A stretch of DNA of 64,000 nt from Papio anubis (GCF_008728515.1 NW_022161834.1:1-64000), one strand, 5' to 3'; counted from the first letter of the stretch, positions 1 through 12,424 are shown. Translations and numbers: made by a program. The notes: a model not told the origin generated them from the sequence alone.

Positions 1-277
1 CGAGTCTCGCTCTGTCGCCCGGGCTGGAGTGCAGTGGCCGGATCTCAGCTCACTGCAAACTCCGCCTCCTGGGTTTATGCCATTCTCCTGCCTCAGCCTC
101 CCGAGTAGCTGGGACTACAGGCGCCCGCCACCTCGCCCGGCTAGTTTTTTGTATTTTTTAGTAGAGACGCGGTTTCACCGTGTTAGCCAGGATGGTCTCG
201 ATCTCCTGACCTTGTGATCCGCCCTTCTCGGCCTCCCAAAGTGCTGGGATTACAGGTTTCAGCCACCGCGCCCGGCC
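1..277 (-). mobile_element. AluY, AluYRa-like (runs off the left edge)
   Basis: Young antisense Alu with gccggatctcagctcactgc and cacctcgcccggctag, as in Old World monkey AluYR copies. Confidence 0.85.
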
Positions 278-938
278 TAAAGTTTTCTTAAACCTATGTC
301 GCTGGAACAACTGGATATCCAGGGAGAAAATGAACCCAAACCCCTATCTTAATTATAACACAATAATAATTAGTTTGAGATCAATCACAGACCCAAATGA
401 AAAACTTAGAAAAATAAAGCTTCTAGAAGAAAAAGCTTTCTTCGCAATCCTGGGCACAGGTAAAAATTTATTGGTCAGGACAAAAAACACTAGCCATAAT
501 ACAAAAAATTGATAAAACAGACTATAAAAATTAAAAATTTCTGCTCATCACAATATCATTGAGGAAGTAGACAAGGGACAGACTGTGTAAAAAAAAAATG
601 CCAACACATCTATCTACATACATGACAAAGAACTTGTACCTTGAATATATAAAGAGCTCCTACAAACAATAAAAAGATGAATGACCCAATGAAAGACTAG
701 GTAAGACTTGAACAAACAATTCACAAAAAAAGATGCTGCATAGCCAATTAACGTATGATAAAGCACTCAACATTCTTAATCAGAAAAATGTAAATTAAAA
801 CCATAATGAGGTAGAACCATACATCCTGTACTATGACTAACATTGAAAAGGCTGACAACACTAAACATTGGCAACACTAAAAATATGGAGCAAGTAGAAC
901 TCCTGTGTATAAATCACTTTGGAGAACTGTTTGGCAGA

Positions 939-1240
939 TTTTTTTTTTTTTTTTTTTCTGAGACAGAGTCTCGCTTTGTCGCCCAGACTGGAGTGCAGTG
1001 GCCAGATCTCAGCTCACTGCAAACTCCGCCTCCCGGGTTCACGCCATTCTCCTGCCTCAGCCTCCCGAGTAGCTGGGACTACAGACACCCGCCACCTCGC
1101 CTGGCTAGGTTTTGTATTTTTTAGTAGAGACGGGATTTCACCGTGTTAGCCAGGATGGTCTCGATCTCCTGACCTCGTGATCCGCCCGTCTCGGCCTCCC
1201 AAAGTGCTGGGATTACAGGCTTGAGCCACCGCGCCCGGCC
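939..1240 (-). mobile_element. AluY, AluYRa-like
   Basis: Full length, low divergence, with target duplication gcagattttt (934-943 and 1241-1250). Diagnostic cacctcgcctggctagg. Confidence 0.9.
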
Positions 1241-1321
1241 GCAGATTTTTAATAAAGTTAAACATACACATACCATATGACTCAATAACTCCACTCCTAG
1301 GTATTTATCAAGAAACTTGTA

Positions 1322-1616
1322 GGCTGGGTGCAGTGGCTCACGCCTGTAATCCCAGCACTTTGGGAGGCCAAGGCGGGTGGATCACGAGGTCAGGAGATCG
1401 AGACCATCCTGGCTAACACAGTGAAACCCCGTCTCTACTAAAAAAATAGAAAAAATTAGCCGGGTGTGGTGGCGGGTGCCTGTGGTCCCAGCTACTTGAG
1501 GCAGAAGAATGGCCTCAACCTGGGAGGCTGAGGTTGCAGTGAGCCGAGATCGCGCCACTGCACTCCAGCCTGGGCGACAGAGAAAGACTCCGTCTCCAAA
1601 AAAAAAAAAAAAGAAA
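1322..1616 (+). mobile_element. AluY
   Basis: Full length, flanked by aagaaacttgta duplications (1310-1321, 1617-1628). Confidence 0.9.
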
Positions 1617-1947
1617 AAGAAACTTGTAAAAGAATGTTCATAACAACTTTATTCCAAATATCCATCAAGGAGAAAACATAAATTGGCGTATATTCGTACA
1701 ATGGAATACTATTCAACAACTTAAAAGGACAAACCACTGATACTTGCCAACAACATAGATGAATCTTTCTTACATGAAAGAAACCAAACACAAAAAGGCA
1801 CATGCTGTATGACTCCATTTATGTGAAGTCCAAGACCAGTCAAAAAAACTCTGTAGTGTGAGAAATCTATGGAGTCAGGAAGTGATTGCCTTTGGAGGAA
1901 GGTGGGTGAGGGAACTTTCTGGGGTGACTTAAAAAAAATGTTTTCTG

Positions 1948-2246
1948 GCCGGGCGCAGTGGCTCACGCCTGTAATCCTAGCACTTTGGGAGGCCGAGGCA
2001 GGTGGATCACGAGGTCAGGAGATCGAGACCATCCTGGCTAACACAGCTGGAAACCCCTGCCTCTACTAAAAATACAAAAATTAGCCAGGTGTGGTAGCGG
2101 CTTCGTAGTCCCAGCTACTCGGGAGGTTGAGGTAGGAGAATGGCGTGAACCCGGGAGGCAGAGCTTGCAGTGAGCCGAGATCATGCCACTGCACTCCAGC
2201 CTGGGCTACAAAGAGAGACTGTCTCAAAAAAAAAAAAAAAAAAAAA
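1948..2246 (+). mobile_element. AluY
   Basis: ggccgggcgcagtggctcac start, A-tail at 2227-2246. Confidence 0.9.
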
Positions 2247-3065
2247 GTTTTCTATCTTATTTTGGTAGAAGTTACAGTGTAGAAAATTGTCAGAACTCCT
2301 TGAACTAGAATCATGTGCATTTTATTGAATGTCAATTACACATCAATAAAATACAAAGTAGCATTCGCCAAGATACACACTAACAATTTTGTTTCAAATG
2401 AAACTTCTCAAGACTACACAAATGCATTTTCAGTTACACAGCATTTTCAATCATGAGACATTCTGATTTATTCACACTTCTATTCTTTCATCATTGTAAA
2501 TGTTTCAATGGATTACAGACAATATATATAGATACAAGAACAAAGTTCACATATATAATTTTTTGCAAACACCAAATTAAATTTGATTGCTTACAATTTA
2601 AATGTAATAGAACTTAATGGACCAGTTATAGGCCCAGTAGAATTTTCATTGTCTATACCATTTTTCTCTCCATATATTTCTGATTTTAAAGGATCTGACA
2701 TAAAACTGCATGTAAATCAAATGTCAGCAAGGACTATCAATGACCAAGGGATGATAGCACTTTAGCCATACAGCCTAGAGAATAATGCCCTCCTTATCTA
2801 TTCTAATCGAGAGAGCTCACGCATATTAAATTTAAGAGCAACTGAAAAGCGTGAAGAATAGTTTGCCAGCTATAACACAGCCTAAATATCAGTATACATC
2901 AGACTGACACCAGAAAACCTTACTAAAAGTCTTTTTTCCCTCTACTGTTTACTGGATCCTCCTCTTTATCTTTCTCTCTCCCTCTATCCAGGTATATTTT
3001 TATCCCCACAGCCTCTCATCCTCCCTATGATATTGCTCAGATCTAACTGATTTTCTCTTTTGTTT

Positions 3066-3192
3066 TAGTTTTTGAGACAGGGTCTTGCTATGTTGCTCAG
3101 GCTGTCCTGGAACTCTTGGACTCAAGTGATACTCCTGCCTCAACCTCCCAATTGGCTGGCACTACAGAAGTGTGCCACCACATCCGGTTCTA
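3066..3192 (-). mobile_element. Alu monomer / old Alu piece
   Basis: Single arm (gagacagggtcttgctatgt ...), heavily diverged. Confidence 0.7.
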
Positions 3193-3524
3193 ATTATGTT
3201 CATGTTTCTGGCTCATCTAAGGTTCCAAATAAAATAAATTTACAGAATTGCACTATATGTAGATATATGTCACATACACTCAAACAGTATAGACAGTATC
3301 GCCTGGAGAAAGAGATGACCAGTGAATGGAAAAAAATATTGACTTTATTTGTTCCCCACTCCTACAACTGGAAAAGATCTCTCCTAAATATCTACTACCT
3401 TTTTACTCCCTACAGGTGGCTCTTACAAGTGCTGTGGACTACACATAAGTATATCTGCCTAATCCCAAAGAGAATAAGGTCCTAGACAGGAACCATGTCA
3501 TTCATATTTTTATATACATATAAT

Positions 3525-3826
3525 TTTTTTTCTTTTTTTAGAGAGACAGGGTCTTACTCTGTCACGCAGGCTGGAGTGCAGTGGCACAATCATTGTCTCT
3601 CACTGTAATCTCAAACTCCTGGGCTCAAGCAATCCTCCTGCCTCAGCCTCCTGAGTAGCCAGGACTACAAGCATCACCACTACACCCAGCTAATTTATTT
3701 TATTTTGTAGAGACAGGGTCTTGCTATGTTGCCCAGACTGGTTTCAAACACCTGGGTTCAAGCAATCCTCCCACCTTGGCCTCCCAAAGTGCTAGGATTA
3801 CAGGTGTGAGCCACCAAGCCCGGCCC
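3525..3826 (-). mobile_element. AluJ
   Basis: Dimeric and old (gagacagggtcttactctgt; tgggctcaagcaatcctcct). Confidence 0.85.
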
Positions 3827-3934
3827 TGGCCTCATGTCTTACACATAGTCACCAAGAGCCTAAAACACTACTTTGTACAGAATGGGGCAAGACACATACT
3901 TGAATTCATGAACTGCCAAATTAATGTGAGTGAA

Positions 3935-4022
3935 AACAAGGAAGGAAGAGGAGGAGAGAAAAAAAAAAGCAAAGAGAAAAAAGACAAACTAGCAAAGGAA
4001 AGGAAAAGGAAAGAAAAAAACT
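3935..4022. repeat. Purine-rich low-complexity tract
   Basis: GGAA/GAAA-rich stretch with very few pyrimidines. Confidence 0.8.
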
Positions 4023-5792
4023 TATGAAGACAATTGTTCTTGTTAGAGTTAATAGGATTACAGTATTTTAAAAAACCGAGAGTTGAAAAAGCCATCAATT
4101 ATGTATCTAATATCAGTTATCAGTATCAGTATTTAAATTGCCATTAAAAACACCTTAAAATATCTCTAAAATTACCTCCCCACACTTGACATTCAAAGTG
4201 TGGTCTCTGACAGCATTACCTATCAGACATACAGACTTTGGGCTCTACTTCAAGCTTACAATATCCTGAGTGAATTACGCATGTTAAAGTTTGAAAAGAC
4301 TGCCCTCCACCATTCAGGGCCTTTCTGTCATACCAAACCTGTTTTGTTTCAATGGGCCAGTAATTACGAACGAAAAATCTTTGCATGGGATTTGACCTGT
4401 ACGTATTTAACTTCAGATGAAGTTATTAATTACAGTGTAGGTTAGCATATTGGATATACCACAAAATTTAGGAATTAGTCATAAAAAATACATGATTAAA
4501 TAAAATTGAGCAGTAGGTCTACAGCATTCTCAAGAACTCATGTTTGCTCTTTCTCATGGCTAGCATAGGGCTTGGAATTCATATGGCCAGTGTTTCCTGA
4601 ATGAGTAAAATAAATGAACTTTTAAAAACCAGAGATATTTAGGGGCAGAATAATCTTGGGGGTCATCTGGTCCAACAACCTAATTTTAAAGATTAGCAAA
4701 CTAGAATTTCTGCGAGTTGCAAAAGCAAAGAAAGCTCAAAGAGCTAAAATATATTTGGACATTTTAATTAGTTTTGTTCCTTTCGTAGGAATGTGTAAGA
4801 AAGGGGACTGTAATATTATAACTGCTGACTCTTACAGGTGAAATGGTGCCTAGGAAGAAGAAACTAGCAAGAGTAAATGAGCCTTGGTAAAGCTGTTTTT
4901 CCAAGCCTAATATATTTTTGACGGGCCAATTAATTAATCAATTTAATCTGCCAAAAAAATTAATCTGAAGGTTTCTCAGAAAAGGACACATGAGCTGCAT
5001 GAAAATGTTACAAACCAAGGAAGACTGCACATAACTAACTTAAATCTCCACAGGCTTATTTCCTGTTGAAGTATGGCCTCCTGGGGTAAGTTTTACTGCA
5101 GTGTTCATTGCCAGATGACTTTTGGTTTTAACAGAGGCCAAGGGCAAGTTGGAAATGCGATTCTTAACTAAACATTAAAAAGAAAGAAAGAAACTGGCTG
5201 TTTCCCATTTCTGTTTGCAATCAGAATGCAGGCTTGCGGAGGAAACACACCACCCGCTGCAAGCAAAAATATAACGACCCAGTCACGTCCTCAAAACAAA
5301 CTAACACACAAACTTCCCAGCCGGATCCAGCTGTGCTGCCTGGGAGCTAGGAACTTAATTCTAAGAGCAGACAGATCAAATCGGTGAATGCAAGGGCAGC
5401 CACATTTCAATCACAAAAAGGGTGTGCCCTAAGTTTTGGCTCCCCTACTCCGCCGCCCCAACTTTTAAAAAGCTGAAGCCTTTGAAGGAGGCTTGGTGCT
5501 ATCGTGTCCCGGCGATGCTGGGTGGGGTGCAGGGAGCCAGCTTGGCCGCGGCTCCGCGGGAGGGAAGGGGGCCGGTCCTGAACCCGGGCGCCCGGGCCGC
5601 GGGTGATTCACCGGGAACGCCGGGTTCGCGCGCCTAGACCGGCGGGCGACGCCCAGCGCGCCCCACGCCCCCGGCCCGGGCCGTTCGCAGAGAAGCAGCC
5701 CCCGTGTGCCCCCGCTCCCCTAGACGGACCCGTCGGGAAGGAACCGGGAGTCGGGCGGCGGGCGGGCAGCAAGCTCTCCCTCCTCAGCCACC

Positions 5793-5927
5793 ATGGCCGG
5801 TGCGACTCCCAGCCCGCGCCCGCAGACGGACTTCCTGGAAAGCACCGGGCTGGGCTTACCTGACTGGCGCCCGCAGGGGCCGCCGACTTCTTCACAGATC
5901 CACGGAAACTGCCGGCCGCAAGCCTAG
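5793..5927 (+). other. Short plus-strand ORF with strong Kozak in the CpG island (44 codons)
   Basis: A gccaccATGG start context opens an ORF of 44 codons (MAGATPSPRPQ...), ending at a TAG at 5925-5927. It is antisense to the presumed TMOD3 exon 1. No homology is recognised, and GC-rich islands often give such ORFs by chance. It would matter only if a divergent transcript exists. Confidence 0.2.
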
Positions 5928-6050
5928 GCTCGGTTCCCAGCACCCGCCCGTCCGCCTGCGTCGGCCTCCCAAGGAGTTGCCTGACCCACCCGCCAGCAGC
6001 TCCCTCACTCGACCGCCCTGTCGGTGCGGCGGGTTCCTCCTCCGCCTCCG
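5860..6050 (-). other. TMOD3: Probable non-coding first exon of TMOD3 (5' limit uncertain)
   Basis: On the minus strand GCCAGTCAG|gtaagccc at 5868-5852 is a near-ideal donor inside the CpG island, so the transcript leader would lie between roughly 6050 and 5860. No ATG-initiated tropomodulin sequence is present, agreeing with a 5' UTR exon. In the family the coding start sits in exon 2, which would be beyond the left edge. The start site is not determined. Confidence 0.6.
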
Positions 6051-6051
6051 A

Positions 6052-6063
6052 CGCGCGTGCGCA
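6052..6063 (-). promoter_or_regulatory. NRF1-type motif
   Basis: The minus strand reads TGCGCACGCGCG, matching YGCGCAYGCGCR at every position, 17 bp inside the ZNF143-type site. Confidence 0.65.
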
Positions 6064-6079
6064 CTCCCATGCCGCAGGG

Positions 6080-6100
6080 TATCCTGGGAGTTGTAGTTCC
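6080..6100 (-). promoter_or_regulatory. ZNF143/THAP11-type promoter motif
   Basis: On the minus strand this reads AACTACAACTCCCAGGATAC, a close fit to the ACTACAAnTCCCAGnATGC motif known from many CpG-island promoters. Confidence 0.75.
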
Positions 6101-7088
6101 AGCGAGGAGGGCGAGGCTCAGCGCGGACTCCGGTCTTTACAATGGACAGAACGTAGGAAGGGAACTGCGAATACCAACCCTTATCCCAGTCTAAGACAAT
6201 GTTCTCTACCCGTGGAAGTACCTACTGTGGACTCCCCCGAAGCTGGAAATAGTATCTAGAGGCTCTTCGGTATAGATTTCCTTTTTACCTTTGACCTTTT
6301 GTAAAGAAGCACACACGGCACGGCTTGCACTGTACTCTTGGTTGTTAATGGGAGGACATGACATTGAGCCCTTTAAACTGGCCATGACAGGGTTATAGAA
6401 AAGTAAAGGAATAAAATCTAAACCCCAAGAGAGGCATAAATCATGCGAATGTCACCTCCAGGGTGTGGTGACCCTAGTGGTTTTCTTAGGTATGCAACCA
6501 GGGATGATGTAGCTATTGCAGGGCAGTTTCTGCCCATCCTATCGTCCCGTTCTATCTTCAAGCTCTACACCAGGCGGTGGGGCTGGCTGCTGTAGTAGGA
6601 GAAAAAACAGAAGTGGCTGCTCAAGGGAGGGATTGGGGCAGATGGGTAGTCTAGAGGGAAGAGGAAGAGTATGGGAATCTCTCAGAGGACTGTTTGACAG
6701 TGGCCTATGTAATGACTACCTTTTGTGCGAGGCTCTGTGGAGAGAGAACTGCGACATTTTACCATTTATTCATTTAGTTACTTACTGGGAATTTTCCTGG
6801 CCTGCTCTTCGGGAGCAGACCATCCCCAGGAGTAATGCTAAACTTTGACACAACCTTTCAAAAATGTAGCCAAAGAAGTGGACTGACGTGCCTGCTTGAG
6901 GTACATTCCAGCTACACCCAGTATGCAAGCCACTTAATGGTTTAAACCTCTCCTGGCATCTACTTCTTCCCCTCAGAGAAGGGAGCACCCTAGGTTAGAT
7001 AAACATCCTGGAATTTCATGCAACTGGCACCCACTAATGTCAGCAATGGAGATCACTGATGGTTTGGGTTTTTAAGGAAAAAAAAACT

Positions 7089-7385
7089 TCTTTTTTTTTT
7101 TTCTTCTAAGACAGTCTTGTTCTGTCGCCCAGGCTAAAGTGTAGTGGCGCGATCTTGGCTCACTGCAACCTTTGCCTCCTGGGTTTAAGTGATTCTCTTG
7201 CCTCAGCCTCCCGAGTAGCTGGGATTACAGGCATGCACCACCATGCCCGGCTAATTTTTGTACGCTTAGTAGAGATGAGGTTTCACCATGTTGGCCATTC
7301 TGGTCTCGAACTCTTGACCTTGTGATCTGCCCACATTGGCCTTCCAAAGTGCTGGGATTACAGATGTGAGCCACCGTGACTGACC
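7089..7385 (-). mobile_element. AluS
   Basis: Full-length antisense Alu. Confidence 0.85.
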
Positions 7386-7804
7386 AGGAAAAAACCCTTC
7401 TCAATTGCAAATATTTAGAGGACAGTCAATACTCAATATTGTGGCCATTGCGTTTTATTTTCTATACTATCTTTAGGTCAATCTCTTGGAGATAACAGCT
7501 TTCTGAGTGCAATTTCCTACATAATTCAGGTTGATATGAATGTTTATACTTATAATACATACCAATCACTGGGCCAGCACTTCATTTGTAATATCTCATC
7601 TAATCCTCAAAACTCTATAAAGAATAAACTGGCATCCTCTATTTCTATAGATAAGAAAATGAATACTCAGAAAAGCTAAGTAATTTGTATAAGGTCCCAC
7701 AGCCAGTAATTGGAGATCCAGAGATGAGACACAGTTCTCTTGAGTCAAGTTCTAATGTGCTTTCCACTGCTGATCAGACTGATGTGTCTCCTAAATCTCA
7801 TCAG

Positions 7805-8130
7805 TTTTTTTTTTTTTTTTTTTTTTTTTTGGAGACAGTCTCATTCTGTCACCCAGGCTGTAGTGCAGTGGTGCTATCATGGCTTGCTGCAGCCTTGACC
7901 TCCTGGGCTCAAGCAATCCTCCAACCTCAGCCTCCTGAGTAGCCTAAGCAGCTGGGACTACAGGCATATGCCACCACACCCAGCTAATTTTTTTTTTTCA
8001 TTTATTTTTTGTAGAGACAGGGTCTCCCTATGTTGCCCAGGCTGGTCTTGAACTCCTGGGCTCAAGGGATCCTTCCACCATGGCCTCCCAAAATATTGAA
8101 ATTATAGACATTGAACATCATACCCAGCTG
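7805..8130 (-). mobile_element. AluJ
   Basis: Old dimeric Alu with a long poly-T (7805-7830). Confidence 0.85.
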
Positions 8131-8589
8131 ATATGGTTTATTTTAAGAAGGACTTTCCTCTGCAATATGGCTTCTTTTGCTTTGGTCAGAGAGGTTTTTA
8201 AATTCAGTGTCTGACTGACTTAATCTATTACACTTTTCCTCTCTCACCTTCCTATATGGGCTGCTAGGCAAATATTAAATATATTTTCTTTTAGCTATTC
8301 ATTTCAAATTTTTCCTATCAAATGTATACATCTTATTTTACTTCCTTTTTCTAAAATAATGCAAAATTTAATGGTGGATTTTTTCCTTTTTTCAGGCATA
8401 CATTATCATATTTTAATCACAAAACTTATAAACATGAATCTCTTAAATCTGTGTACATTAAAAACCACATATGGGGCCAGAGATGTTAAGAATAGTACCT
8501 TAGTATTGGATATCACTAAAGAGGTAGAACCTTCCACACTTCTTCCACTCCTTTGCTCTAACACATTTTCTATATTAGCAGTCAGAATG

Positions 8590-8910
8590 ACTTTTTTTTT
8601 TTTTTTTTTTTTTTGAGACAGAGTCTCTCTCTGTCGCCCAGGCTAAAGTGCAGTGGCGTGATCTCTGCTCACTGCAACCTCTGCCTCCCGGGTTCAAGCA
8701 ATTCTGCCTGCCTCAGCCTCCCTAGCAGTTGAGATTACAGCACCCCCACTCCCGCCGCCACCACACCTGGCTAATTTTTTCTATTTTTTAGTAGAGATGG
8801 GGTTTCGCTGTGTTGGCTAGGTTGGTCTTGAACACCTGACCTCAGGTGATCTGCCCACTTTGGTCTCCCAAAGTACTGAGATTACACGCGTTAGCCACCA
8901 CTCCCAGCCC
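8590..8910 (-). mobile_element. AluS
   Basis: Full-length antisense Alu with a 24-bp poly-T. Confidence 0.85.
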
Positions 8911-8914
8911 AGAA

Positions 8915-9425
8915 TGATCTTTTAAAAACAAATCAGATCATATTGCCGTCTTGCTCCAAACCATTCATGGCTTCCATCACATTTAGAATAAAATCCAGAA
9001 TTAACACCTCTACAAATCTGTGTATGATTATTTTGTTTCCTACCACATATTCTCTCTGACTCTGCTGTAGTCATACTGGCCTCCCTGAGGTTTCTTAATC
9101 CTGCCCAGTTTCTCCCCATCTCAGAGTCTTTATGCTACGCAGGAGAATGATTTTCCTCCCAGATGCTTCTAGCTCATACCCTCATTTTAATGAAGGTTCT
9201 GCTCAAATGTCACCTCTGAAAGGTTTCCTCTTATCACCTTACCCAGTCATTCTCTCCTTTCTTTACTTGTCACCATAGCACTTTTACCACGTAACATCAT
9301 ATTGCTTGTTTTCTTAGTGGAAGCCCCAAGAAGCTTTGCTTTGTTTACTCCTCCATCCCTAGCATCTACAATACTGCTGGCACCCAGAAAGTATTCAATA
9401 AATATTTGTAAATAAATGAATGTTG
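8915..9425 (+). mobile_element. L2 relic
   Basis: L2 3'-end wording: tctgctcaaatgtcacctct and gcacccagaaagtattcaat followed by aaatattt. Confidence 0.75.
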
Positions 9426-9719
9426 CATTCTTCCCCCTCTCTCCTGCTCTTCTCTTGGGACACAGAACCAGAAGATTCACCTGTGAATGCCAGCCAGTGA
9501 CCTGGTTTGGATTTAAACACTAGCTGCAAGAGGGTTGACTACACAGGAGAATAAGATCCTGTGAAAGTCCTGAAATAGAGACAGAGTTCTCTTTTAAAAA
9601 GACATAATTTAGGGTTGCCACTATTCGCTTATAGTTGGAAACATAATTTTTGGAGGAAAGCAAACAGGAAAAGCCTGGAAATTATATTTACATAAATAAG
9701 TGAAAAGGTAAGTCCACTA

Positions 9720-10110
9720 AATGCCTGTGGTAGATTGAAATACTGTTACCAAATATTTGCTTTCCTTTAGAGGAATAGACAGGCTTGCCCACTACTATGT
9801 GACTTCCAGTGCTGCCCCGTAGGCATTCCAGGCTTGGCTATGATCCCATGATGGGATTTTCCTCCTCTCCTCAGATAAATGTCATATTGTAATCACAAAG
9901 TTTAGAAACATGAATCTTGCTTTGGTCAATAAAATACAAGTGGAGGTGACAATCAGACAGTTCTGGGTGGAAGCTTTAAGAGTCACTGCCTTTCTCTACT
10001 AGTGTGCCTGCTCTTTCCCTCCACCAAGAGAAAGCCATGTTCTGAATAGAGGCTGGTCCTTCTGCCTGGGTTCTAGAATAAGAAATTACGTGGGTCAGAG
10101 CCTCAGCCAC
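9720..10110 (+). mobile_element. Old LTR-like repeat fragment
   Basis: Segments like ttgctttggtcaataaaata, gaagctttaagagtcactg and atagaggctggtccttctgc are shared with old interspersed LTR-type repeats. The family is uncertain. Confidence 0.4.
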
Positions 10111-10782
10111 TAGCTGACATAATATAATGTAAGCAAAGAGGAAACTGAAGTTTAGGTTCGTTTATTACTAAAGACTTACTTAGCAAAAATTGACTACTAC
10201 AGTGCCTAATCAAAGAAACATGATGATCTGAAGTAGAAGTGGTATGGCACCCCCAACCTTCTGCATTTAACCCACTTCAAGTAATGGAAAACAGTTGAAG
10301 TTCAACATCCTAACACACTAAAGAGAACAAATCTGAGGACTTCAGGTAAAATATTTGAACAAGTGACAGAGTATGGTTCCCATTAGTGTTCAGGGTTTGG
10401 TTAGAGTGAAAGTGATAGATAAAATGACACTCCGACTCTACTTAATGTGTTAACATTACAAGCTCTAATTAGTGTTATCTCTAAACTTCCAGCCAGAGTA
10501 ACTCAGAAAGCGTGTCACACTGAATCATCATATGCTAATTAATAACAGCAGCACTTTTCTTGTTATCAAAGAGTTCCTATAGGAAATAGTTACTTCGGTA
10601 TACATAAGCATATTCTATGTGTATGTAAAAACATGTATTTATAGGAGAGTTGAGAAAAACTAAAGACATAAATTTGAAACGAAAAGGTAAGGATTTCATT
10701 ATGGAAGCTTGGAGGTAGGAATCCTATGGAAGCAGTGGGAGGCAGGAATCACAGAAGACAAGCATCATGGCTGGGTGCATAC

Positions 10783-11040
10783 AGTTTTTTTTTGAGATGG
10801 AGTCTCACTCTGTCACCCGGGCTGGAGTGCAGTGGTGTGAGCTTGGCTCACTGCAACCTCAGCCTCCCAAGTAGCTGGGATTCCAGGTGTGCACAACCAT
10901 GCCTGGCTAATTTTTGTTTTTTTTAATAGAGATGGGGTTTCATCATGTTGGCCAGGCTGGTCTCAAGCTCCTGACCTCAGGTGATGTGCCTACCTTGACC
11001 TCCCAAAGTGCTGGGATTACAGGCATGAGCCACCACGCCT
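10783..11040 (-). mobile_element. AluS, internally shortened
   Basis: Flanked by gtgcatacagtttt duplications (about 10776-10789 and 11042-11055); part of the right arm is missing. Confidence 0.85.
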
Positions 11041-11089
11041 GTGTGCATACAGTTTTATAGGAAAGATTCAAGCATGCTTTTTGGCCTGA

Positions 11090-11230
11090 AATGCCCTTTT
11101 TCTATCACCCATCTCTGCCTGTTAGAAGCCTCCTCATGTTTCATTGTCCATCTCAAATGTCTGCCCCACTCAACCTTCACTAATGCCATCATCTGGAATT
11201 AATTTTGCCTTTCCCATATTTTCATACCCC
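11090..11230 (+). mobile_element. L2 relic
   Basis: ttggcctgaaatgccctttt, then catctcaaatgtctgcc, is typical L2. Confidence 0.6.
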
Positions 11231-11669
11231 ATTATGCCTCCATTAGAGGTGCACTGAATACATATTTCAGCCAAATGCCAAAAGGGACAAAAAATGAGTC
11301 ACTCTTCAGCTGAAGCCGAAGTTGATGACAAACATCACTATTAAAGAATAAACTTCTGGGATATACACATAAACCTAAAATATTATCCCCAAATTTTAAT
11401 ATTATTTTAATAATATTAAACAGTTTAACATTTAGTATAGAAGTGATAATTTTCCAGTGCTGTCCATTGTTAGACTCTCCTACAGTCATTACAGAAAGCC
11501 AAATTTCAGCTCAGGTGAGTGAATGAATATGATCCCTGTCATAAATGGAAGTAAATAACAATTAAATTCAGGTCTTTAAATGATAAATGCTAGATACCCC
11601 AAACCCTTCTACCAAGACCAGAGTTGTGATATGATATAACTTCTGCTTACCTTTCCTTGTTTTTATTTA

Positions 11670-11970
11670 TTATCATTATTTGTTTTTGTGATGGAGTCTC
11701 GCTCTGTTGCCCAGGCTGGAATGCAATGGCATGATCTCGGCTCACTGCAACCTCCACCTCCCAGGTTCAAGCGATTCTTCTGCCTCAGCCTCCCGAGTAG
11801 CTGAGACTACAGATGTGCACCACCATACCTAGCTTATTTTTGTATTTTTAGTAGAGACAGGGTTTCGCCATGTTGGCCAGGCTGATCTCAAACTCCTGAT
11901 CTCAAGTGATCCTCCAGCCTCAGCCTCCCAAAGTGCTGGGATCACAGGAGTGAGTCACCGTGCCTGGCCT
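11670..11970 (-). mobile_element. AluS
   Basis: Full-length antisense Alu. Confidence 0.85.
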
Positions 11971-12114
11971 CCTTGTATTATTTAAATGTTTTATAAACAT
12001 TTATTGGCTCAAAAACAATATTTTTTCTAAATTATCTAGCCAATGGATTCTTTCTTGATATTTATAGTAATTGTCCCTATTTGCTTGAAAGTTTTAAATA
12101 ATTGTTTCTTTTTG

Positions 12115-12410
12115 TCTTTTACTAAATACTTATTGATACATTATAATTGTACATATGCATGGGAGTACATGTGATATTTTGATACATGATACAATGTGTA
12201 ATAATCAAATCAGGGTAATTGGTCATCACCTCAAACATTGATTATTTCTTTGTGTTGAGAACATTTCAAATCTCTTCCAGCTATTTTGAAATATGCAATA
12301 CATGATTGACAACTACAGTCACCCTACTGTGCTGTTGAACCACTAAAACTTATTCTGAGTGTATTTTTGTACCCATTAATCAAACTCTCTTCATTTTTAC
12401 CCTCCTTAAT
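12115..12410 (-). mobile_element. L1 3' UTR relic
   Basis: gtgatattttgatacatgat and ggtcatcacctcaaacattg are typical of antisense L1M/L1PB 3' ends. Confidence 0.7.
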
Positions 12411-12424
12411 TTTTAAATTTTTGT

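Larger units (their letters stand above)
300..2350 (+). mobile_element. Old L1 3' end (L1M-type), broken up by Alus
   Basis: Pieces at 300-938, 1251-1321, 1617-1947 and 2250-2350 form one plus-strand L1 ORF2 end and 3' UTR (aaatggaatactattcaaca-type and cctttggaggaaggtgg-type wording). Alus at 939-1240, 1322-1616 and 1948-2246 interrupt it. Confidence 0.8.
1..5857 (-). other. Probable TMOD3 intron 1 (partial)
   Basis: No coding signals are seen. The left 2.4 kb is an old plus-strand L1 3' end broken up by four Alus; 3066-3192 and 3525-3826 are older Alu-type copies. Stretches at 2350-3060 and 3830-5400 are AT-rich unique sequence apart from a purine-rich run (3935-4022) and a faint MIR-like relic near 4640-4760. 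The intron assignment depends on the TMOD3 inference. Confidence 0.55.
5430..6110 (-). promoter_or_regulatory. TMOD3: CpG-island promoter, probably of TMOD3
   Basis: This ~680-bp GC-rich, CpG-dense island is the only one in the window. On the minus strand it reads: a ZNF143/THAP11-type site (6080-6100), a perfect fit to the NRF1 pattern (6052-6063), GC boxes, and a consensus splice donor at 5859-5858. TATA is absent, typical of housekeeping promoters. The gene name is inferred from synteny: in human, TMOD3 lies directly downstream of TMOD2 on the same strand, about 13 kb away, and the spacing here from TMOD2's 3' end fits. Confidence 0.75.
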
